This document shows, piece by piece, positions 59,001-64,000 of a stretch of 64,000 nucleotides of DNA. Every line of letters begins with the position of its first letter. Position 1 is the first letter of the stretch. A program made the translations under genes and the position numbers. The notes under the pieces were generated by a model. It searched no databases. It was not told where the DNA came from and was given only the letters and a program-made list of their open reading frames with translations. Source of the stretch: Gordius sp. MW1 (taxonomy: Eukaryota > Nematomorpha > Gordioida > Gordea > Gordiidae); contig OZ038528.1 of NCBI GenBank assembly GCA_964036665.1, forward strand, positions 22,307,245 to 22,371,244. Direction: 5' to 3'.

Positions 59001-62000
59001 AAAATCATATGCATGAATTAAGGAGTGGAACGTTTGTCGGATAAATATAATTGCATTGAGTTTAACCTTTAAAAGCAATACGAGTAACTTGTATGTATAA
59101 GATGTTTAAATAATTTTAAAAAATAGGAAAGCAAATTCCTTTGTTATCCCATGCAAACCGCGAACTTTTTTTTCATAAGTTAAAAATCAGCATGGCATTA
59201 CAAGTTGCAAATATAACCCACTTGCTATATATGAATGTACAAAACTTAACTTTTCATTCATCTTCACCCAATATGTATAAATAATAAACTTATAATATTC
59301 ATTTGTGTGTTTTAAATAAATTTACTAGCTAAAACTAATTAAAAAATCTACAAAAAATATTTGGCACATTTTTTAAATGTAGTCAAGTAAGGTGTCTAGT
59401 TTATGGCTAAAACTATGTTAAATGTTTCAAAAAATAGCGAAATTCTAATGTAAAAACACTGCAAAGACGACAAGGTTTATATTTAAAATATGATGTTAAA
59501 GCATGAAAAACAAAGCCAAATTGAATTTATAAAATAATAAAATTACCGCTGATAGGTATCGTTAAGAGGGCAGTTTCAATATTTTGTGCTGAGGCTGAGT
59601 GTATTTTGCCCGTGTAAACTTTACCGAATCGTCCCAAGCCAACCATCATTCTCTGCGCATCGAAATGAAAACTACGACTAGGGTAAATCAATTCGGAAGG
59701 GACCATTTCTTGGATCAATGTATCGATATCTGTGGGTTCATCGCATTTTTTCATTATCTGTAATTAGCAACATAATTAATATACAAATATAAAGTAGACT
59801 TATTAAACGATCTCTCGCTCTCTTAAAACAAATTGGAAATGCGATCCCTAACGTTTCATTATATTTTAAAGATTACTTCTTTATCGGCCAAAATATCACG
59901 ATGGAAATCGTTAAATCCAACACATTTTTCATACCCGGGCAATGCCATCCGTTTAGTTTTGGCGCGTTTTTATAATTTTTTTAGCCGTGAATGTATTTTT
60001 TTTATATTGTTTTAATGAATTTAAGCGAAAAAAAGTTTTTAATTTGTAAAAACGTTTCGCACGTCGAAAAGTGCTTTAAACTGAAATGTTAAAAATATTA
60101 TTAGTCAAAGAGCCTAAACCACCCTAATTATGTAAGCCACTATTAACCAGTAGACTATTAGTTTTCAAAGTCGTTTTTAATAAATTTACCTTATACTCTT
60201 ATATTAATTATATACTAATGCTCCATATACACTCCAATCCTTCTTAGCAACCAAACTCATGCTCTTTAATTATTATCAGAAAATGCAAATTCACAAATTA
60301 TAATGGCAAACCTTAAGATTCCATTTAAACCTTTTTCATTGCTGATTACAAAATTTTTGAAGCTGAGACTATCAACAATAAACTTTTAATTGTTTAAGGG
60401 GACAAATTAATTATATAAAAAAACCAAGATTTTGACACTAGGAATATATATTATAAACTCGAATAAAAACATGTCACATCTTATATTAATTATAAATATG
60501 CAAAAGATAATTAAAAGATTGTATATTCAAAATTTTGTATTGGTAAACTATACTTGCAACAGACTGTCATCAGTATTCACACCACCATCTCTACACCTTA
60601 GTGAAAGTTGAATATCTTTAGAAAGGCAGTTGCTTGAAGAAAACTCATTGCTGTATGCATGTTTGGATGCCCAAACTCTTTTATAATAAAACCACCTCAT
60701 CCCAACGTACAATAATACGAGGAGGATTGTAATAGAGATCAAAGTTGTCACGGTGTTTACCAAGATATTGTAATAAGTTGCAGGTCTGTCGCTAGGGACT
60801 GGACCTTTATTACAAACAGTTCAATATAAATATGTCAAGAACTACATAAATATGAGATTTGAGAAATAGAAAATACCTATAAAATTTGAGGAATTAGATG
60901 CTTGGTATCGTTGAAAGGAGTAAAATATATTTCTTTCCTGCGTAAATAATATAATACGTAAAAGTTAATCAATAAATTTAATTACTGGAACGTATAAATC
61001 TTGGCTATTTTTCAAATAGTGACTCAAGTCACTGACTATTCCCACATAAATGTTTTCTTTGCTCAATCGATAAGTAGGCTTTCTGTTCCAAAAGCCCCCA
61101 TATGATTTATTGTTCCCAATAACAAATGATAAAGATCTTATTTCATCCTGAATTTGTCCAAAGCTACTATTAAGTTGTGCAACAATGTGACAATCTTTTA
61201 AACCTGATGGTATTCTTTGAGTAGCATAGGTTATGGGGCTTAGCGTATGATGTTCCTTAAATTTTGAGGGGTTTATAATTAATACAAGATTTACCATATC
61301 ATGATTGTAGGTTTTCCCAGGCTGTATCATATTTTTATTCTCCATATTGGACAAATATTTCATGGAATCATCTAGGCTCAAAAATGATTGGTTATCATTT
61401 GCAAGCTTGTCACACAAAACTATTCTAAAGGCACTAATTAAACATATCCAATTAATAATTTATACTAATTGCTATAATTTAGTAATATAAATAATGTGCA
61501 TAAAAATTTTAGGTTATACTGTCAAGTATTAGATTTATATATAAATATTTTAATAGCAATTGAAGACTGTATGCTAAATATAGTTTTATTCTCAAAGTGT
61601 TTTAAACTTCATTTGGGCATATTATCTAAAAACATCTATGTTTTATAAGTAAAAAGAATAAAATAAAACACTTGTCGTGAGGAATATAAATAAATAAACT
61701 TTTAAAACATTAATCAAGTCTTGTAAAGTATGCACCCATTTATATTTTTACAAAAACAGTGTTGCAGGTAGTTAAATCATATAAGTAATGTAAAAAGTAA
61801 ATAAAATTAAATTACGTCATAAAATAGTACGTATTGTAGCAATAAATAGCTTTTTTTATAATAGAAATAAATATCCTTACGAAAATAAGTGTTACTCACT
61901 TACACATGTTTAAGTTATTGACAGGATTATTATTTTTTACGAATCTACAATGTTCAAAAAATTTTCCCCCTACACCTGTATATTTAATTCTACCTACATT

Positions 62001-63344
62001 CAATTATAGATACAAAGATATCAAATCTTTATTCTAATTTTAGTGTTCTTGCCGTATTATATAGTATATCTACCACAAAAATACAAGCATATGGTTATAA
62101 GTTTAGATAATTAGTTATTTAAATAATATACATGGGTGCAGCCATAAAAATAAGAGGGCAATAATAATCAGAGAGGCAAAAGAACGTTCTTCTAAAATTA
62201 AAAAAAAATGATTTTGAGGAAAAGGGGTAGCTGGCCTTTCCTGCCTACCCCTAACTATGCCATTATGAAATATGAGCATACCTACATACATATATTTATT
62301 GAATGTCAAATACATCTACACATGCTATAGCTTATAAATTAAATGAGTAGGCATCAATGATCATAACTAAAGCTATTCTCAAATAATTAAAAAAATAGCA
62401 ATAAAAAGAAACCTTTTTAGTATTAAAATGTTAATTAAAAAGAGTATTATTTCATTTCCTATATTATATCAAAACTTAGCAATAAAACTTTTATCAAAAA
62501 AATAACTTCCTTTGCAGAAATAATATATGCATAGAAAAAACATTTGATTATATGACAAACCTAATTGATCCAATGTTGTTTTGTGGAAATTTTAGGTTCA
62601 ATGAAATCATTGTGTCATTTTTAAATATGTTAAAATAGGGAATAATACTGGGAACTAAAACAACTTTAACTATTAAGACTAATTGTTTACTTCTAATCCT
62701 TGTCCAGACATATTTGATAGATTCAATCCCATAACCAAACTTGTTAATAGCTTGAATTTTTAGCAAATACCTTGAGGAAGGACTCAGATCTCTAAAAGTT
62801 GCTTGCAACATTTTAGCATTATAGATATTTTCAATTTTTGCACTACTTAGGTGTGTTTTTACACGTTGGTCAAGACTCTGATTTAATGCAAGAGAAATCT
62901 ACAAAATGTGCAAACAAATTTTAAAGCTACCTTGTAGTTTGTAATGACACCATTTTTGATAATTGGTGGTTCCCAAATGACTCCTAGGGAATAGACATTT
63001 GAGTAATTGAGTCTAAAATTATTAACAACTCCTGGAACTTTATAAATATTTATAATACATTTTTATTATAATACCTTTTTGAGTGACATTATAAACCACA
63101 AGTGTTAAATTTTTAGAGCATAATCTATCAGAAATTGTACAGTTTTGATAACAGTCTTTAATTAACAATTTGGCTATAGAGCAATAACATGCTTTTCCTG
63201 TTTCGGCAATAGCATACAAATAATTATATGAAATGCAATGTTCTAAACATGTATCATCATCCAAAAAAAATCTTGCAAAATAATGATTCAACTTAACATG
63301 GTTTGGCTCTAGACAACCTAATCTCTGGGAATTACATTTATTAT
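56051..63344 (-). CDS. Receptor tyrosine pseudokinase with WSC and fibronectin-III ectodomain, 11+ exons, 5' end outside window
   Basis: Exons 63344-63075, 63037-62931, 62898-62691, 62654-62561, 61424-60986, 60937-60877, 60804-60554, 59757-59547, 58810-58715, 58634-58432, 57797-57559, then C-lobe exons 56788-56639 and 56255-56051; all junctions keep phase. Domains: Cys-rich WSC ([23 protein letters not shown]), Fn3 ([25 protein letters not shown]), a membrane-proximal domain like that of receptor phosphatases (FVIGN...YGGFWNR), one TM helix ([15 protein letters not shown]), then a tyrosine-kinase fold. The glycine loop [12 protein letters not shown] is kept. The beta-3 Lys is lost (VAVKT position reads TALLT). 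HRDLAARN reads [11 protein letters not shown] reads GLG in VKIGGLGF, and the helix-F Asp of DVWSFG reads TVWSFG. APE ([10 protein letters not shown]) and [13 protein letters not shown] remain. It is therefore predicted catalytically inactive. The last exon may end at 56051 or splice further. Confidence 0.85.
57360..57538. mobile_element. MITE, TAGTGTTGTAAAAACGG family, in a receptor intron
   Basis: Right end CCAGCCGTTTTTACAACACTA is clear, with TCGACC motifs inside. The left end near 57360 is degenerate. It sits only 20 bp from the donor of the exon that carries the catalytic-loop sequence. Confidence 0.6.
57895..58061. mobile_element. MITE, CATGGGCGTAGCC family, in a receptor intron
   Basis: Begins CATGGGCGTAGCCACGG and ends TGGCCTACGCTCATG, within the intron between the hinge exon and the catalytic-loop exon. 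Confidence 0.75.
58905..59010 (-). other. Intronic open segment with an HRD-like motif
   Basis: In the intron between 59547 and 58810 a GC-richer minus-strand frame reads [10 protein letters not shown], then [14 protein letters not shown], then stops. It resembles a hinge plus catalytic loop in miniature (LEFF and LVHRDF), but it lacks the helix-D spacing and has no good splice sites. The flanking exons join in phase without it. It may be a relic of a kinase exon, or chance. Confidence 0.3.
62131..62264. mobile_element. Decayed MITE, CATGGGCGTAGCC family, in a receptor intron
   Basis: Begins CATGGGTGCAGCCATAAAAA and ends CTAACTATGCCATTATG; the GGGCAATAATAATC and GGGGTAGCTGGCC landmarks survive. 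Confidence 0.55.
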
Positions 63345-64000
63345 CTAGAAAAATTAAATAATGAAGTCAAAAATTACATTTAAATTGGCTATTTAAGATA
63401 AATAGAGCATAATAGTAAAAAATACAAAACTCCCGCATTTAAATCCCACATTATCCAAATTCCAAATGGGACATTATGTTACAATACATAATTGTCGGTA
63501 CTATATAATCATCATAGACTAATAAAACGGGATATAGGCTAAATCCCGAAAAGGCACAATCCCGAAGCTACAATAATGCTACTGCTACGATTTTCAAATT
63601 TCCATATGTTTTTTAATTTTAAAGTTTTATCCATAATCAAGAGCAAGATTTGGGTGCCCCTTTACAATTTACTTATGTAAGAATCACATTTAATTAACCT
63701 CTGCACCAAGTAACATAATATAGCTTTATTTACAGATCACTGATGAGTATTAATATTTAGTGACAAGGTATAAATTAAAGGATGCCATTAATAATAATCG
63801 TTTGGAATCAATATCTAAGGTAATTTTAACGTATTTAAAATCAGGGAATCATTAATCCTATTAGGTATACAATAATGTTTGGGTATTATGTACTCAAGAG
63901 CTATATTTGGGTGGAACCTTTACAATTTACTAATTATATAATTAACTGATATACGTTTGTTTGGTATAAGGTGGTGTATAAATAAGCAATATATAATAAA
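63345..64000. other. Upstream intron of the receptor gene
   Basis: Acceptor TTTTTCTAG ends at 63345 on the minus strand, so coding sequence continues beyond the window. Nothing else recognised; a small internal repeat (ACCTTTACAATTTACT / CCTTTACAATTTACT, about 63655 and 63917) is present. Confidence 0.5.

Noticed and set aside
59833..60015. Plus-strand frame at 59833 between receptor exons
   Set aside because: Resembles intronic sequence; no homology or splice sites seen.

Overview
This is an AT-rich, intron-containing eukaryotic window with standard stop codons. Protein kinases of animal type (NIM1 with its C-terminal CaaX box, and a WSC/fibronectin-III receptor with a tyrosine-kinase-like domain) together with abundant hAT MITEs and a Helitron point to an invertebrate metazoan. 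I cannot name the phylum from this sequence. Exons stand out as GC-richer islands. I joined them by reading canonical GT/AG splice sites and checking that codon phase is kept across each junction.

Layout: 791-4786 is a three-deep transposon nest: a non-autonomous hAT element holds a broken non-LTR retrotransposon, which is itself split by a second hAT element. Both hAT insertions have perfect 8-bp target duplications. 6443-15336 (+) is a four-exon orthologue of the AMPK-related kinase NIM1. Tail-to-tail with it, minus-strand genes follow: an unrecognised Ser-rich protein (17520-19691), a membrane protein with a cytoplasmic tail (20255-21447, 5' part not resolved), and another single-pass membrane protein (28011-32217, 5' part not resolved). 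21650-28000 holds tandem repeats, an intron-containing gypsy-type integrase pseudogene interrupted by a foldback element, and MITEs. 32.2-53.3 kb is mostly gene-poor AT-rich DNA with many MITEs, a compositionally distinct segment at about 43.6-45.1 kb, a possible last exon at 51.2 kb and a tRNA-like sequence. 53355-55465 is a second nest: a Helitron inside a hAT element. 56051-63344 (-) is the 3' part of a receptor gene; its 5' end lies beyond the window.

The most interesting object is that receptor. Eleven exons with compatible phases encode WSC - Fn3 - membrane-proximal domain - TM - kinase fold, but all three catalytic signatures have changed (beta-3 Lys to Leu, HRD to HPK, DFG to GLG) while the glycine loop, APE and C-lobe core remain. 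It reads as a catalytically dead pseudo-receptor-tyrosine-kinase kept as an open gene. The NIM1 gene is an intact active-type kinase with a large extra loop in the C-lobe. The genes do not form an operon, and no functional link between neighbours is visible.
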